This document shows positions 39,500-51,538 of a DNA stretch of 64,000 bases, piece after piece. Location: NCBI GenBank assembly GCA_963693085.1, contig OY856413.1, positions 546,270,879 to 546,334,878 on the forward strand, written 5' to 3'. The position numbers and the translations under genes were made by a program. The stretch comes from Alisma plantago-aquatica. Lineage: Eukaryota; Streptophyta; Magnoliopsida; Alismatales; Alismataceae. Numbering within the stretch: the first letter of the stretch is position 1; every line of letters starts with the position of its first letter. A model generated the notes under the pieces. It had not been told where the DNA came from, did not search any database, and saw only the letters and a program-made list of their open reading frames with translations.

Positions 39500-40831
39500 G
39501 TTCACACGTATAAATATGTAAAACTTGATTTCCAGAAATATATGTAAAATTTAAAGTTGTACAAAAATGTCTAAAATAAGCCCATGCAAGCTCTTCTATT
39601 TCTAATTCATATTCCATCATCAATGAAGGCATTATTGTTTTGATCCAATTTCTGATATTTCTAAGTTAACTTGCTGATTGCTTGTACACAAGCCCAAGGG
39701 AAAATGCACTGAACATGATATTGCTCAGTACTATAGTTATGACAAGTAGGGACCCACGTTTCCTGCTTTCCTACAGTATGCTAATGTACCCAAATCTGTT
39801 GATGAGGCTCTAGCACATCGCGGATGGCAGACTGTCATGGATGAAGAGATTTCTACGTTGACAAAGCATAATACCTGGGCTGGGATCTTGTTGCTCCTAT
39901 TGATGGGCCTACGTGTTTGGATGTTCATGGGGTTTTACTATGAAATGTCATCATGATGGCACTATTGAGAGACTTAAAGCATGTCTAGTGGCCAAAGCCT
40001 ATATTGAAGTCTTACGGTATTGATTATTTTGGGACATTCTCTCATGTGGACCAATCCAATTATTTTTGTATTCTTATTCATGTTGGTGTTAATCTTAGTT
40101 GGTCTCTTTTTCAGCTATGGAGATCTTAATGAAGAAGTCTATATAGAGCAAGTTTTGTTGCCCAAGGAAGTTCATGGTCTGCAAACTCAAGAGAGCCATC
40201 TATGGACTAAAATAGAGTTCTAGAACATGGTTTAATAAACTCATTCGTATTCTTGTAGCTTTTGGTTCTCCAGATCACATGATCATTTTGCCTTTCTAAA
40301 GAAAACATATATAGAAATTGTTACTCAAATTGTATATGTTGATGATTCTATTCTTCTGGTAGTGATTTCGATGAGATTTGGGCTCTAGAAAAAAAAACTA
40401 TCTAGGCACTTTGACACTAATATTTGGGTAAATTATGTTACTTCTTTGCATTGAAGTAGCTAGATAGGAATCTATTTGTTTGCCACAAAGAATATACGTT
40501 CTAAATCTGCTTAAAGAAACTGGCATGATGGCACCACGACATGTTGATACTCCTCTGGACCCTAATGTTGAACACAATGGTAAAGGCCAATGTATCCTAG
40601 TCACTCAATAAACAGGCGACGAATTGAAAAAACAATCTATCTTATTGTCACTCAGGGGATATCACTAATGTAGTTGGGTTTGTTAGTCGATACTCTAGAG
40701 AGACCAAGAGAATGTCGCTGGGAGGTTGTTTGTCACATCATCATATTCTTAAAAGCTAGTCCTGGCAAAGGTTTATTGTATTCCAAACGTGGTCACCTTG
40801 ATGTTGTTCGGTACTCTTAAAAGCTAGTCCT
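39500..40831 (+). pseudogene. Degenerate Ty1/copia reverse transcriptase remnant
   Basis: Translation in shifting frames gives RT pieces in order: EALAHRGWQTVMDEEISTLT (about 39806-39866), HHDGTIERLKA near 39960, NEEVYIEQ near 40130, RAIYGLK near 40205, and LLKETGMMAPRHVDTPLDPN (40506-40565). Many stops and frameshifts are present, and neither LTR is visible. It lies inside the CACTA, directly after the LARD's right-hand duplication. 39500-39730 shows nothing recognisable. Confidence 0.8.
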
Positions 40832-40930
40832 CCAGTAGCCTCCCTACCTGTAAACTCCCCCATCCACCCGCACCACCCCCTCTTCCATGCAATATGGCTG
40901 ATATGGATATGTCCTCAGTCACCGGAGATG

Positions 40931-43345
40931 CACTGATCAGGGGAAGTTCTACCACCCCCTCTTCCATGCCGGAGAGAATACAAGATTGAGTATGAATCTT
41001 TGCCTAACATGTGCCTCGAATGTGGTAAACTCAGTCATATGGCAAAAGACTGTAAGAAACAAGATGAAGGAGAAGGAGACCAAGGAGGAACCTTGACAAT
41101 AGAATGCAAAGATGATGCAGGTGTGTGATGGATATAAGAGGAGGAGAAATGGCAGGTTTACTATGGCAAAAAGATACTGATGAGCTGACCAATTCGCAAT
41201 TAAGATGCCAAAAAACCCAAGCAAAAGAGAAAGAGAAGCATGGATAAATATCGAATCCTAAATGAGGAGGAAGCCAAGGGAAGAGAAATGGAAGAAGCTC
41301 AAGTGCTGGAAGGCAATAATACTAATGGAAATAATATGGGACCAAAGGTGTGAAGGAAGAAATAGAAGGTTCGAAAGGAACTCGATGCGACCGTCATGGA
41401 ACAGAAGAACCACAATGATCAAAATAGTCATGACAAACCTATTGATAAACCCACATAAACTTCTCATAAGACAAACACAGACAACAATAAGGAGGATATG
41501 CACACAATTGTTAACCCAGTGGGAGATGAGGTCATCCAAGGTCGAGGCAAGGAAAATGAGGAGCCAACTGCATTGGAAATGGTGATAAACGTAAATGAGG
41601 ACACTTCCAGAAACATAGACACTAATATTCAATTCATCAATTCCAGTAGAAATTCCAAGGTGAAACGAGTAAGGAATAACTCATTATCCACCCTAGTTAA
41701 TCACCCATATAGCAGAAGTAGTAAAGTGAGGAAGGGCTCAGATGACCTAGGAGGGTCCACAAGTAATGCATGATAATCTTTACATTATTACATCACACTA
41801 AGTATATTTTCAATGATTAATACAACCATATGGAATATAAGAGGTGTTGATCATGTTAAAGCCAGACACACTCTAAAAAACTTAGTAAGAACTCATGACA
41901 TCAAGTGGGTGGCCATTGTTGAATCTTATATCTCAGGAAGAGAGGCTACTACAGCCAGTCAAGACCTAGGTTTCTCCAGTTCACACTGAGTGGAAGCAAG
42001 GGGCTTTTCAAGAGGCATTTGGGTCCTATAGAATGAAAAAGATTACAACATTCAAATCATAGAAAGCCACAAGTATTATATTCACTTCTCTGTCAATGGA
42101 AACACTAATATCACTTTCATTTACACATGTCCAAGGCTGAGTGGTCGTTCTATCCTCTGGCAACATGTCCATACCATTAGCCTCAGGACCACAAGTAACT
42201 GTATGATTTCATCAAATGAAAAACTAGGCAGCAACAAGTTCAACTACAATGAAGCAACTAGGTTTCAGAACGCCCTAATCCTTGCAAGATTAATAGAAAT
42301 TGGTAGTGTGGGGCACAAATTCACTTACAGAAAAGCCATCCTCCATGAAAAACTATATAGGGAAGTCACAAATGCAGACAGGATCCAGAAACACAGTAAC
42401 ATGTACTATGAAATACTACCTTGCATCGGGTCTGATCACAACCATGTGGACATTATGAAGAAGCAAAAAAGCAACAATTCTCAACACTTAATCAAATCTT
42501 CATGTCTAGATAGAGTCGAATTCCATGAAATCATGAAATCTAACTGGGATAATAATGGCATCTTCCAGGAAGCAATAACAAAAATCTGAAAGCCCATTGT
42601 GGAATGGGGTACATGATATTAGAAAGCTAAAAATAAGTAGAAAAATGAACTCATTGCTCATATCAGTAGATTGCAAAAATCCACAGAAAGAACTTTTTGT
42701 CCAAGGAAGGATAGTTCCTGTGCCAACCTGGAACAAAAACTTGACCAATTTTTTCTAGAAGGGGAGGACGATTGGAAATAACAGAGCCACATCAACTGGT
42801 TCAGTATGGTGATAGGAATAATAAGTTTTACCATGCTTTTATCAGAAATCAAAGAAGAATAAATCTCATTCCCACCCTCCGACACATGGATGGAAGTTGT
42901 TCTACTAGAGAGGATCTACTAGAGATGAGAAACTGCCCAAAGAATACAAGGTGCGCCAATCAGACGCCCACTGCCGATAGAACTGTCCGTCATCTGGCAA
43001 TCATGGCCACTGGCGATAGAAATGTCAGGGAGATGGGCAAGCAGGATGAGGGGAGAAGTAGGGTTGTTTAGGATTGGGCCACTCCTGTGACAACGGAGAA
43101 CGAATGACTGTCGACAGAAGGTGCAGGGACGAGATGGTGAAGAGGAGGAAATCTGGCGGCTGAGCCTACTAACGGTGGCGAAGGAAGTGGCGGTTGAGCC
43201 TGAGCTGAGGAATGAACAATTGAGGGACATGTCTACTGCACCAATATAATACGAGATATAGATAAATCTTAAGGATCTCAATCCTTACAAGGCGGATGGC
43301 CCAGATGGCATTGATAATGCTTTCCTACTGGAAATTGTTGATTTG
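40931..43345 (+). pseudogene. L1-type LINE remnant: ORF1 zinc knuckle, endonuclease, start of RT
   Basis: Near 41007-41060 the plus strand encodes a CCHC knuckle (CLECGKLSHMAKDC) following YESLPN, as in plant L1 ORF1 proteins. At 41816 an open stretch begins MINTTIWNIRGVDHVKARHT, the start of an AP-type endonuclease; it continues with two stops to about 42589 (SVGHKFTYRKA, LPCIGSDHNHV). At about 43270-43340 KDLNPYKADGPDGIDNAFL is the start of the LINE RT domain. RT proper, zinc-finger and poly-A end are absent. A stretch at 42935-43255 between the endonuclease and RT parts does not match LINE protein. It is non-functional. Confidence 0.8.
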
Positions 43346-43710
43346 TCAGTGACCTGGAAGTCGAAGCAGACCTACCTCACAGTCGAAGTCGAAGCAGGGC
43401 GAGCTAACGCCGGCGGCCGTTGCTTCCGCTGGGACAGGGGGTCCTCACGCCGGTGACCATTGCAGAACGGGGGGTCCTATTCACGAGTAGGGCGAGCTCA
43501 CGCCGTGGCCGTTGCTTCCGCTGGGACGGGGGCGCTCTTGCAGGCAGTCGGCAGCCGAGGGGCGCCGTCACTCGGGGGCGAAGGCCGTCCGTCGAGGGGG
43601 GCGCTCTTGCAGGCAGTCGGCAGCCAAGGGGCGCCGTCACTCACGGGGGGAAGGCCGTCCGTCATCGTCTGTAAGCGGCAAATAAGAAACGCGGGGGTGG
43701 GGGCACAAGG
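43346..43710. repeat. GC-rich segment with tandem duplications near CACTA right end
   Basis: This is strongly CpG-rich, unlike all neighbours. A ~65-bp unit beginning GCGCTCTTGCAGGCAGTCGG occurs twice in tandem (about 43540 and 43602), and GGCCGTTGCTTCCGCTGGGAC occurs twice further left (about 43412 and 43506). It lies about 250 bp inside the terminus from which the transposase genes are read. A GC-rich control region sits in the same place in maize Spm; equivalence is inferred. The open frames here are compositional. Confidence 0.65.
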
Positions 43711-43759
43711 GGAGGAACCGTTTCCACTAATCCAACTTCTAATTACTAATTAGTGGGGT

Positions 43760-43964
43760 GGGAATTTTTGGTGGGAACCTGGTGAGGGAATTTTTGGATT
43801 CTAGAAGGATTTTAGACCTTCACTAATTATCTTTTCCATAAAAAATTCAGCTGAAGGAAATTAGTCCATTTGTGTAGGACGGTCCTTCACAAAAACTCAA
43901 TATTTTTTAAGGGTTTTAGTCCTTCACAAATAACCTTCACTAAAAACCTATTTTTTTTGTAGTG
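43760..43964. repeat. CACTA right-terminal region
   Basis: It contains CCTTCACAAA words at about 43888 and 43921 and TTAGACCTTCACTAA, and ends TTTTGTAGTG. The AAC duplication follows at 43965-43967. Confidence 0.87.
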
Positions 43965-45784
43965 AACAATGATGTTATCTTTGTATTGCATAATGTTGTT
44001 ATGTAATTGATATGGTTGTTATCAAGTATACTAACCATGCATGTATCATGAGATGATGAGCATAACCAGATATGAGCTATGATGTTAATGGGCCTTGTGA
44101 GCCATTATTTTATTTGTTGCCTAGTGAGAGGTGACAAGAAGTTAAATAAGACTGGTGAATTATGTGGGATGCTTGTATAACAAGTATCATGAATACCGTG
44201 GTCAGATGACCTGGAGGTAATAGTTACCTGATAGTTGTAACCATGTTTAGTAATGAACTAAGGCTTTGAATACCCAGATTTAGTAAACATGATAATGATG
44301 TTGTTGAGAGATGTGAATTTCCAGTAATGAGACAAGGATTGAGTTCCCAATGTTTTATAAAGTTTTGAAAAGTACTTGATAGGAGTATTGTTTCTTTGTA
44401 GCATTTGTCATAATAATTCTTGTTTGAAAACTTGACTGATGCTAAAAGAATATGGTAATGTACTTAAATAATCAAGTGGAATATTATCATGTAGAGCCCT
44501 AGCCATAGATCCATCATCGTCAGTAGCTGGTGATGGTGAAACAGGTTCTCTAGCTGGTTAATCCGGAGCGTATATTATTGAATATACGGGGTTCTCCTAG
44601 CTGAAAATAGGAGGATTAGAGTGCAACTTCGTAGACTCAAGATATGTATAAGAGCATGGTGAATAGGCCCATGGCTTGGTGTGATAGAGCATGAATGTGT
44701 TCATGGCTCAGCGAGCACGGTGAACTGGCTCGTGGCTCAGATTTACTAGTGTTGGGACCTGTACCAAGGCAGTCTAGAGAATGGGTAGCCCATGGGAGCT
44801 AACCCTGTGACTAAGGTCACTTAGCAAGAGACTGCGGTCCTGTTGTGGTCTCGCACTAATTGAGACGGATGAGATCGAGGAGTCCGACTCTTCTTTTGAT
44901 CTTGTATGGCACCGAATTTGGGTTTCACAACTGAAGGTTGGATTTGAGCGGTACGACTCACTTCCTCGGGGTATAAGAATGATTGTAAAATGTAATCAGC
45001 CATGTAGCATATTTGCTTAAGGACGAATTACAGAAATCATTGATTGATGTTATATTGCTTATTATATCCTAAAGTGGATAAATAGTATACATGTTCTTCA
45101 TATTCCTTATTAAAATGAATAGATGATTTATTGCTTTATCATTTATAGCTGTAATGCTTTAAAAAATGATATTACTCTATTCTACTTAATAATGATTAAA
45201 TCCTGTTGTTCAACAGAAATTCCTCTGTTCAGTTTATTATTGTTTATCTGCAATAATAATATTTCTGGCGAAGAGTTATATCTCTCGCTGGGATAATTTC
45301 AATTGTCTCACCCCCGTGGGATCCAACCTTTTTAGGTGGACGAGGATGAGGAGGTAGAAACCCTACAACAGGAGAAGGACAACAACATCAGGGACAATAG
45401 TGACAACTCAGGTGGAGATACTGACTGTCATGTCTTGTAGATAAGAGTCCTATGTGTCGTCTTTGTACTCTCAGGTCCTTGGAGTCAGTAGTTAGTGCTT
45501 TTATGATCGATCTGAGATTTTGGCATTGAATGCCTCGAGGTCTTATGTTGCTTATGTGTAGATTTAACAGAGCAACTGTTGTATGTAATCATCAAGAAGA
45601 GAAGGTACATGGTATGTACTTTGTGGACCAGAATGTGCATATAATATTTTGGTTCTTGTGATAAAAGTTTCTTAGAAATGGATCTCTTTGTAAATGGTTT
45701 TAATTTTTAGTGATTTTCAGTAATTCACTGCTAATGTTTGATTCCGCATTAATCATTATCTGATGTTTGGGGTCTATCATCACA
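43965..45784 (+). mobile_element. Gypsy-type 3' LTR, second part (copy C)
   Basis: This continues the LTR interrupted at 12982. It is collinear with the reverse complement of about 2447-4760: CAAGTATCATGAATACCGTGG, GGTCAGATGACCTGGAGGTA, and the block with TTATATCTCTCGCTGGGAT and CAACCTTTTTAGGTGGACG. The exact end near 45784 (...TATCATCACA) is chosen by analogy with the ends at 2447 and 50520 and may be off by a few bases. Confidence 0.8.
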
Positions 45785-46523
45785 CACTACCTCTACACTG
45801 TGGAAACATTTGACTCACACTATGTACACTGTTGTCAATACCATCCATCACCTCCACTCCACATGAAAAATTAAATATCAACTTTTGGACGTACCCATGG
45901 TGTTATGGGAGATATCCTATCAATCTCCAAGTCTCACCCTATGCTATCTTGACCTCTATCAGCACATAGAACATCAGTTGGACACTTCAGAAACTTGGGT
46001 CATCTAGAGAAAATCTTTTCAAAAATTTTCTACTCAACTAGGTTGGCCCTGACTGCTATCATGACATCCTTGCACGCATGGAAAACAACACTTCTAACCG
46101 TGTATCATGGGCATGGGGAACACTATCCGGTCATGCACATAAATATTTCTCTTTTAGAGGGCACATTCAAAATTTCAAAATCCTATGGAGCACAGACTGC
46201 CCTCCTAAAGTCCACATCCTTTTATGGCTGATCGACCACGACAAAACCCCCTCCGATCTATACATGCGATCTAGGGGCTTCCAAGGGCCATCCTGATGCA
46301 CCCTATGTCTCAACAACGAAGAATCCAATCTACACCTCTTTTTTGGATGTCACCTTGTGCGACACTTATGGTCCCATTACACAACCGCCACCATTATACT
46401 TGCTCGTCCACTTCTCAACATCATGCATAGACTCCAACACACACACACAATCATCATGCGACATACACAAACAACCGAACACTCATAGCTGCTATCATCT
46501 ATACCATATGGATTGAGAACAAC
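45785..46523 (+). pseudogene. LINE 3' end: reverse-transcriptase zinc-binding (zf-RVT) domain, part 1
   Basis: Frames with one or two shifts give WSTDCPPKVHILLWLIDHDK (46190-46249), then CTLCLNNEESNLHLFFGCHL and the terminal IYTIWIENN just before 46523. This is the zf-RVT region at the C-terminus of plant L1 ORF2. The RT part should lie on the other side of the gypsy element, outside the window. The reading resumes at 50521 after the solo LTR. Confidence 0.8.
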
Positions 46524-49500
46524 TGTAAGGACCTTGACCTCCGTTTAGGGCTTATCCTATTTGCTTTGCTTAACCTTGATGCTTAGCTGCTTGCTAATCA
46601 CCTTTAGTGGTTATTAGGGTTTGTTGGTGCTTTGTTGAGAGTTGGAGGTGCCACTTGCAATTAACCCAGGTCTAGGGTTTGTGGGCAAGTTTGCCACCTT
46701 GTGAGGTGTTCCTCCCTCTCCTTGCTTCCTCTAGTGTTGAGAGGAAGGGTTGGGCTCATTGCTTGAGTACCTTTGGGCTTGGTTGAGCTCGTTAGGCTTT
46801 GTGGTGCCTTGCTTTTTCTTGGTTGGACCTTGTGTCGGGCAAGAGTGCCCTGTGTCGGCCTGTGATTGTGTCGGCCAGTGGCGTGTCGCCTAGGGTGTGT
46901 GTTGGCCATGATGTGGGTGTGTCGACCATGGTGTGGAGGTGTTTCGCCCATGGATCCTTTGACTTTCTTTGACCTCGTTTGTGTCACCACTAGTGTACAC
47001 TTGGTGTTTGATGCTTGCATGTGGCAATGGCCTTGGACATGTGTTTAGGGCATGTTAGGGTGGTGGCTTTGCTCATGGACAAGTGTCCCTAGGTGGGCGA
47101 CACCTTGCCTTGTCTTTCCTTGGTTTCTCCTCCATCCTTTCCTATATATGTGTTCCCTTTCTCTGGCTAAGGATCCCTTTAGTTCCTTAGTTTCCCCTCT
47201 CCCTTGGTGCACAGCACCCTCTTCTTTTGCAAGCTTGGTGGCCGATCCTTCTTGGAGTCTCCTTCTTCCTCTAGTGGTGGCTGAACCCTAGAGTGCCTTG
47301 CTCTTCTTCCTTGGTGGTGCTTGGAGCTTGGAGCTTGGAGCTTGGAGCTAGGAGCTTGGATCTTGGAGCTTGCTTAAGGTGGTTTACATAACTCCTAACC
47401 CCTAACTATACTACCTCTTCTATGTTCTTGTTTGTATGTCGCTTATGATCGGCTATGTGTGTTGATAGTTTAGTTCCTTGCTTAGTTATACCTTGTTGGC
47501 CGAACCTATGTTCTAGGGTTTCTTGTTGAGCAACACCCCTCTCCCTCCTTTGGTCTTGAGAAGTGAGCTTGAACTCTAATGATATGAGCAATACTCCTCT
47601 CTCGTTTGAGTTGAGAGGTGAGCTTGTGTTCTAGTTGCTTGAGCAACACCCTTCTCTCACCATGGATTCGAGAGGTGAGCTTTGTGGTAGATGTGGACCT
47701 TGGTTGTGGTTGAACCTTGTGTTGCCCGAATTGGTGTTAAGAAGCTTGGCAAGACCCCTCTCTCTTGGTTGTTGAGAGGTGAGCCATCTTCTTGATCCAT
47801 TAGGGTTTTGGTGCCCTTGTGCTTGAGGTAGATGGTGATCTTATCGGGTTATACCTTGCCCGATATGGTGTTAGTGGTGATGTTGCCCGATACCCCTCTT
47901 GACCTAGAGCCCTGGACGATATGTTGTGGCTGTGTCGGGTGTTGCATCTGGTTCCGGCCTTGTGTGTGTGTGTCGGGCATCGCACCTTGATGAGTAACAT
48001 GCCTGATACACTTAGCCTATGTGATGGCTTGGTGTCATTGTGTTTTGAGGCGTGGAGTTTGTTATCTAGTTCTGTAGTGTTGTGACAGGCGTCACACCAG
48101 TCTTTACCCTGTGTGTCGGTCAATAGGTCCAGGATAGGCTAGCCGAGTGACATGCTCCTTGTTGCCTGGTTGAGTTGCATCCTTTGAGGTTGTTAAACCC
48201 TGTGTTGCATGACGCACCGTTGCACGATATGTCTCCTAGGCATAGCTGCACGATATGATGATGGGCGTTATGCCCTGGGTTGCCGATATGCATGTGGTTG
48301 CACGACGCATGCCACATGATACATCTAGGTGCACGATACATCCTATGGTAGCCCGACACCCTTGCTGATATCCTTGGCCGATATGTGCTGGTCTGCTTGA
48401 CTGTTATGTGTTGTAGTGTGGGGCAATAGGGGAGAGTGCCCTGCCCGATACTACCTCTAGTAAGGGTGTTGTTCCTTTTGGAAAACATATATTCTAGCTC
48501 TTGCTCATGTAATCACGTTTAATTTATGATAGTGATCCCTGACATACTTGATAGTTGATATAATGGATCACATCTATGTAGCTTGACATGGTAGTACCTG
48601 TGTTTATGATCATCTGGAACCATATGTATAATGTTGAATAAATGGTAAGCATATAAGATGCTTTGCTTAATGACATAACCTATGCTTATGATCACAGGTT
48701 GAGGCATGAATGATAAATATCACCCTATATTGATAATATGAATTGTCTGTTAATTCATGGTAATTTGTGCAAACTAACCATGCAGGTGACTCATACAGAT
48801 GCATAGCCAGGTAAGGGGCTATGAGGTACATATGTTGAGTAACATTGCTTTGATGGTTACTCTTGATGATGAGATAACATGCATGATGTGTTTTGGTTTG
48901 AGGACCTAAGTTTGGCTAAAGTACCCAGTTGAGGTGTTACCCTCTGATGATGATCTGGGATTGATATCCTAAGTGACGAGATTGCCTGTTGAGGCAGTGG
49001 TTCCCTGTGATGGGGGATTGAAATCCCAGAATAACATGATGATGGTAATAATAATGTAGTTTTATGATATGTATGTGTTACTACCTTGATTGCCTCGACA
49101 ATCCACTTAAAATATACTAACCAATCACAGTAGAACATATCATGTAGTTTGCCCTGGCCATAGATCCATCATTGTCAGGAGCTGGTGGTGGTGAAACGGG
49201 TTCTCCTGCGGATTAACCCGGAGCACATATTGTTGAGTATGCGAGGTTTTTCCTAGCCTAAAGTGAGGAGGTAAGAGTGAAACTTCGGTTGTAGACTCGA
49301 GAGTGCGGATTCAGGCCCATAGCTCAATATGTTAAGAGCATGGTGAACAGGCCCATGGCTCAGGATGTGTGATATGGGAGCATGAATGCGTTCATGGCTC
49401 AGAGCACGGTGAACAGGCCTGTGGCTCAGTTTCACTAGCGTCGATACATGTACCGAGGAGGGCTAGGCAGAGGGTAGCCTGACCCTGTGGCTGAGGCCAC

Positions 49501-50520
49501 TTAAGCATGAGACTGCGGTCCTGCTTGTGTTGTACTCGTGCACTGACCACGAGGTGGGAGGTCGTGGAGTCCGGCTCTTCCATTGACCTTGTATGGCACC
49601 GGCTTGGGTTTCGCAACTGAAGGTTAGATTTGAGCGGTATGGCTCACTTCCTCAGGGCATAATAATACGTAATCCAGCCGAGTAGTATTTTCTACTTAAG
49701 ACAAAACACAGAACATTGATTGAGGCCTTGCTCGTGTAGTTAATCTCGTTATACTTGCATTTACTTATATGTTCATTATGTTATGAGGTAAGATTTTATA
49801 AATCTTATCTTGTTAATCATGTTCCATAAAGAAATACTTGGGTATATGCCTTCCGTATAGTCTGGTAAGCCTGATGGTAAGAATAGTCTTGTTATATAAA
49901 CTGCTCTTGTCGCACTTTCTATCCGTTATCTACTGTTGTTGCTTTCATCTTCCTTTGGTTTTATAGTTTTGGCGGGGAGTTATGTTTCTCACTGGGACTG
50001 TGTGTCTCACCCCGCTGGTTTACAACCTTTTTAGGTGTTCGAGCTAGACGTGGTGGTGGTCGCGGAGTTGCGGCCGAGCAGCAAGAAGAGCAGTAGAAGG
50101 CAAGAGATGGACATGCTGTTGTTTTGGTCGTTTTGTAGTAGAGTCTTAGAGTCATCCCTGTACTCTCAGGTCCTTGGAGGTGTTTTGACGTTGTTTCACG
50201 ATGTATGTCGATGACGCTTTGTATACTCTGCTGCTGGCCGGATGTGGGCCTTTCTGTATGTAAAAATAGGTGATGAACTCATGTGATGACAGTACAACTG
50301 ATCTCCTAAGCTGTGGACACGCAACAAGATCTTGTACATGTTTATATAACCTGTTTTCCTTGCAGGATGAGGACCTAAATGTAATAGTTTCTCAGTTTAT
50401 CTGCTTTCCGCAATTAGTTTTAATTAACCCATATTTTTGGTAATTCGTGGTTTATGAAGTTTTCCGCACGTTTTCGCGTAACACCTCGCTGTCTATGTGA
50501 TAGTGGGATGTGTTGCCACA
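46524..50520 (+). mobile_element. Solo gypsy-type LTR (copy E), 3997 bp
   Basis: It starts TGTAAGGACCTTGACC and ends GGGATGTGTTGCCACA. Flanks are ACAAC (46519-46523) and ACAAT (50521-50525), a 5-bp duplication with one mismatch. The LINE reading IENN...KRIF continues across it. No internal region or second LTR is present, so it is a solo LTR left by recombination. The first half is GC-richer and has iterated GCCCGATA, TGCACGATA and GTGTCGGCC words; the last ~2 kb are related to copy C (44480-45480 versus 49150-50170), so it is a sister subfamily. Confidence 0.87.
47320..47372 (+). repeat. 7-bp tandem repeat (CTTGGAG)n
   Basis: About seven units of CTTGGAG with two substitutions lie inside the solo LTR. 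Confidence 0.92.
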
Positions 50521-50660
50521 ACAATAAGCGGATTTTCGACAACACACACAATACTATACAACATATTATCATGTATGTTCATAATAACTATCAAGATTTC
50601 TCTCTATGCACGTTACAACGAAGCCAGGATACCCAAGGATCAATATAGCCTAGCCAAAGA
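50521..50660 (+). pseudogene. LINE 3' end, part 2
   Basis: Immediately after the solo LTR the frame reads NKRIFDNTHNT, continuing the WIENN interrupted at 46523, as expected for the WxE..RIF end of plant LINE ORF2. Frame is lost after about 50645. Confidence 0.65.
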
Positions 50661-50879
50661 TCTGAGTGAATCCAGAGCCATTAAGGAACTCTCTATCAAC
50701 AATATTTTGGAAGGTTCCAGGGACTTGTTATAAGGGTGCCCCACATTTTGACAAAACATTTACTTATCGTTGTTTTATATCCTTCACAGTTGTGTACCAC
50801 AATAGGTCAATAGAGATAAAATATACGCCTCCGGTGAAAGCCCCTCTCACACTATATGACACCGTTTCTACTTAAACTA

Positions 50880-51214
50880 GGGCATGTTTGGTTTCCTAGA
50901 TTTTGCCATACTGAATTGTATTTTGGCATCCATATGTAGAAAGTTTATGTTTGATTTATAGGATTATGGAAACGGGACTAATCCCAGGATTTTCGGACAT
51001 AATAGGAATCCCACATTTTAGTTTCCATCAAAATTCTCCCAGACGCCAAAATCCGTGGCTGGCCCGTGGACTCAAAAAAATAAAATCATGTATTTTACAA
51101 ATTCAAGAAACTAAATATAAAATTTGTATTTGCGGAATTTTGACAATGCAGAAATTTGTAAATGTAGGATGAGATAAATGCAGATACTTTAAAATTCAGC
51201 AAACCAAATGTGTG
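50880..51214. mobile_element. MITE, 335 bp, probably PIF/Harbinger-like
   Basis: The left end is GGGCATGTTTGGTTT; the right end, on the opposite strand, is CACACATTTGGTTT. Identical CTA trinucleotides flank it (50877-50879 and 51215-51217). It is AT-rich and non-coding. The terminus resembles Tourist-like MITEs, but the usual duplication there is TWA, so the superfamily is uncertain. Confidence 0.6.
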
Positions 51215-51339
51215 CTATGATAATAGGGGGCCTCTATGTAGATATCATAACTAGCAGTATTAAAAAAATAGCGCAAAAGCATTATTTGATTTTAACAATT
51301 CCACAACGCAATTACCTGTTTATCGATCTGTACACCTTC

Positions 51340-51538
51340 GATCGTATATGCCTTTTGTCTATACTATATTTCCAAAAAAGAAAATCCTTGATACGACACT
51401 GGTAGCGCAATACGCGTGCGCGGGCAATTCCCTCCGCCCATCCCACACTGGTTTCCGACCTCGCTTCCCGCTTCTCCGTCCCGTTGTTTGGAACTACTGG
51501 GAAGGCACCAGCAGGTTTTCCGGGACACTGGGCAAGGG
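51340..51538 (+). promoter_or_regulatory. Candidate promoter and 5'UTR of the host gene
   Basis: There is a CpG- and C-rich leader at about 51410-51538, with a TATA-like CTATACTATATTTCC at 51359, in an otherwise AT-rich setting. It ends at the ATG of the exon below. Transcription start is not determinable. Confidence 0.4.

Larger units (their letters stand above)
12983..43964 (-). mobile_element. CACTA (En/Spm-type) transposon, ~31 kb with nested insertions
   Basis: The right end reads TTTTTTTTGTAGTG at 43964 (CACTACAAAAAAAA on the minus strand). The left end at 12983 reads GTCTAGAAAATTGGC, an eroded CACTA-type terminus. Both are flanked by the same 3-bp AAC (12980-12982 and 43965-43967), and the two flanks are collinear parts of one LTR. 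Subterminal TTTGTGAAGG words occur at both ends. The genes run on the minus strand: TNP2-like 25252-21843, second ORF 21519-20085, then micro-exons and a captured host fragment. The LARD at 27981-39494 accounts for 11.5 kb; copia and LINE pieces account for most of the rest up to 43345. Both transposase genes are broken, so it is non-autonomous now. Confidence 0.87.

Noticed and set aside
41258..41773. Frames on both strands between LINE ORF1 and endonuclease
   Set aside because: No motif; at most the tail of the decayed ORF1. Not listed as separate genes.
43404..43753. Several overlapping frames of 78-97 codons in the GC-rich block
   Set aside because: They overlap in three frames and both strands, and low-complexity composition explains them.
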